Below, piece by piece: positions 63,087 to 64,000 of a stretch of DNA of 64,000 bases. Origin of the DNA: Neoarius graeffei (Eukaryota > Chordata > Actinopteri > Siluriformes > Ariidae). The stretch is from NCBI RefSeq assembly GCF_027579695.1, contig NC_083577.1, positions 55,810,283 through 55,874,282 on the forward strand, in the 5' to 3' direction. Both the position numbers and the translations under genes were made by a program. The notes under the pieces were generated by a model, which made no database searches, was not told where the DNA came from, and saw only the letters and a program-made list of their open reading frames with translations. How positions within the stretch are numbered: the stretch's first letter is position 1; the number at the start of each line of letters is the position of its first letter.

Positions 63087-63915
63087 ATGGCGAAAGACGG
63101 CCCCTTATATTTTTTACTTATTTGTAGTGTTGGTAAGTTAAATCCGAAACATATATTCAGTGTTACTAATGTGAAAGTGATAGAGGTTGTTATAGCTACA
63201 GGGAGAAATTTTGTCTAAACTTAAAAATACAGATTAACAGAGTTAGCTTTGGGTGGGTACGGACAAAAAAAAAAAGAGGAAAAATAAAAAGCAACGTCAT
63301 TTTAAACTCCACGATTTGATTCTTTGTCATATGTGTCGATTAAACGTTTCATATATAATTTTAAAAATCTTATATAACAGTAAGCTTTGATAGTAAGTTT
63401 CGCTTTGTCCCACAGCAGTTAGCCGTTAGCTTGCGCCTGTTCTGGGGAAAAAAACCCAAGTGAAACCCCCCTTCTCTCTCTAAAGGCATTTAGTACAGTG
63501 TTTTCTTAATATTTTTCTTAATTTTTATCATTAGCAGTATGTAGGAATGTACATACTGTTTTATAATTTGATATTTTGAAATGTGTTATGACCCATACAC
63601 CATTTAATTGTTTCATTCTTTGTTCTGTGTTAGGTTGTGTGACTGTTAATGTCAAAACTGGAGAACATTACACTTTCAAGGCACAACAGGAAGGACCATT
63701 TGAAACAGTTGACTGGAAATACAATGGGAGTTTAGTGGTTGATTGGGTTGTTCCCAATGAACCTGAATGGTTTCGATACGAAGACCGAGCCAGTCTGAAC
63801 AAGATGACTGGAGATTTGTCACTTACGCTGAAGAAGACAGACAGTGGGGTGTATAAGGGTCAATTCCAGGTGGCGGGATTTCTAAAGTATTTTGAACAGA
63901 CGATCAGAGTGATCG
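63087..63915 (+). CDS. CD2/SLAM-like immunoglobulin receptor, first two coding exons (incomplete at window edge)
   Basis: Join 63087-63132 and 63634-63915, continuing beyond the window. Exon 1 encodes MAKDGPLYFLLICSVG, a signal peptide, with donor G|gtaagtt (phase 1). Exon 2 (282 nt, phase 1 to 1, typical of Ig exons; donor ATCG|gtaagtg) encodes one V-type Ig domain: VTVNVKTGEHYTFK, VDWKYNGSLVVDW, ASLNKMTGDLSLTLKKTDSGVYKGQF. The WKYNG and DSGVY blocks mark strands C and F. The usual F-strand cysteine is absent, and no B/F disulfide pair is visible, as in the N-terminal domain of CD2, CD48 and CD244. It is probably a leukocyte surface receptor that binds a related molecule. The exact family member cannot be named; the second Ig domain, membrane anchor and any ITSM lie outside the window. 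Confidence 0.82.
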
Positions 63916-64000
63916 GTAAGTGAGTCTTAGTCTGTATCTTAGTTCTTGCATTTTATCACAATGTTGTTGAATTTTCCTATCTGAAGGTGTGCAGTAGTTT

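Overview
The window reads as a teleost fish nuclear genome. The evidence is a vertebrate gene with GT-AG introns, tRNA-derived SINEs carrying the V-SINE central domain, several Tc1 families, hAT, Harbinger and piggyBac MITEs, and L1/Tx1-, L2- and Nimb/I-type LINEs. The repeat mix would suit a catfish or another teleost, but the species cannot be settled from the sequence. There is no CRISPR array, operon or free-standing RNA gene.

Two host genes are supported. (1) An NXPE3-like gene on the + strand has five coding exons at 15039-15131, 15935-16704, 20935-21005, 26001-26198 and 34993-35555. The frame is open throughout (564 codons plus stop, about the size of the family), with a signal anchor, a neurexophilin-like domain and a PC-esterase domain containing GDS. 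Its introns are filled with transposons. (2) The first two exons of a CD2/SLAM-like immunoglobulin receptor lie at 63087-63132 and 63634-63915 on the + strand and run off the right edge. A 143-bp inverted copy of the end of its Ig exon and the following intron lies at 41873-42015, with only 4 differences. A second, truncated or rearranged copy of this immune gene therefore lies about 22 kb away.

Layout. 177-8279: a full-length L1/Tx1-clade LINE (minus) with a 17-bp target duplication, broken by a Harbinger-like element that holds another Harbinger and a hAT. 8.3-14.4 kb: piggyBac-like palindromes, foldback elements, a Crypton-like relic and a decayed Tc1. 15-35.6 kb: the NXPE gene; its introns hold a nearly intact Tc1 (18492-20118), six V-SINE-related copies or pieces, hAT MITEs, a solo LTR, and an outer Tc1 (26240-34930) stretched to 8.7 kb by nested insertions. 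36.2-39.1 kb: Tc1 containing hAT containing an inverted LTR-PBS-LTR insertion. 39-42 kb: foldbacks and the Ig fragment. 42.5-53.5 kb: a Gmr1-type Ty3/gypsy element (minus; SCAN-like gag, integrase upstream of RT) disrupted by a young chromodomain Ty3/gypsy element (+) and by a hAT carrying a 5'-truncated LINE. 53.9-62.4 kb: an L2-like LINE holding a THAP-encoding Kolobok-like element, then a Nimb/I-type LINE with RNase H, split by Tc1, hAT, SINE and other insertions. 62.4-64 kb: a CT-rich satellite, then the Ig gene.

The transposons form a nested record of insertions, and target-site duplications allow many of them to be ordered. The most unusual structures are the palindromic LTR insertion, the inverted Ig-gene fragment, the SCAN-like gag element with integrase first, and the array of GGGGTCC/GGACCCC palindromes.
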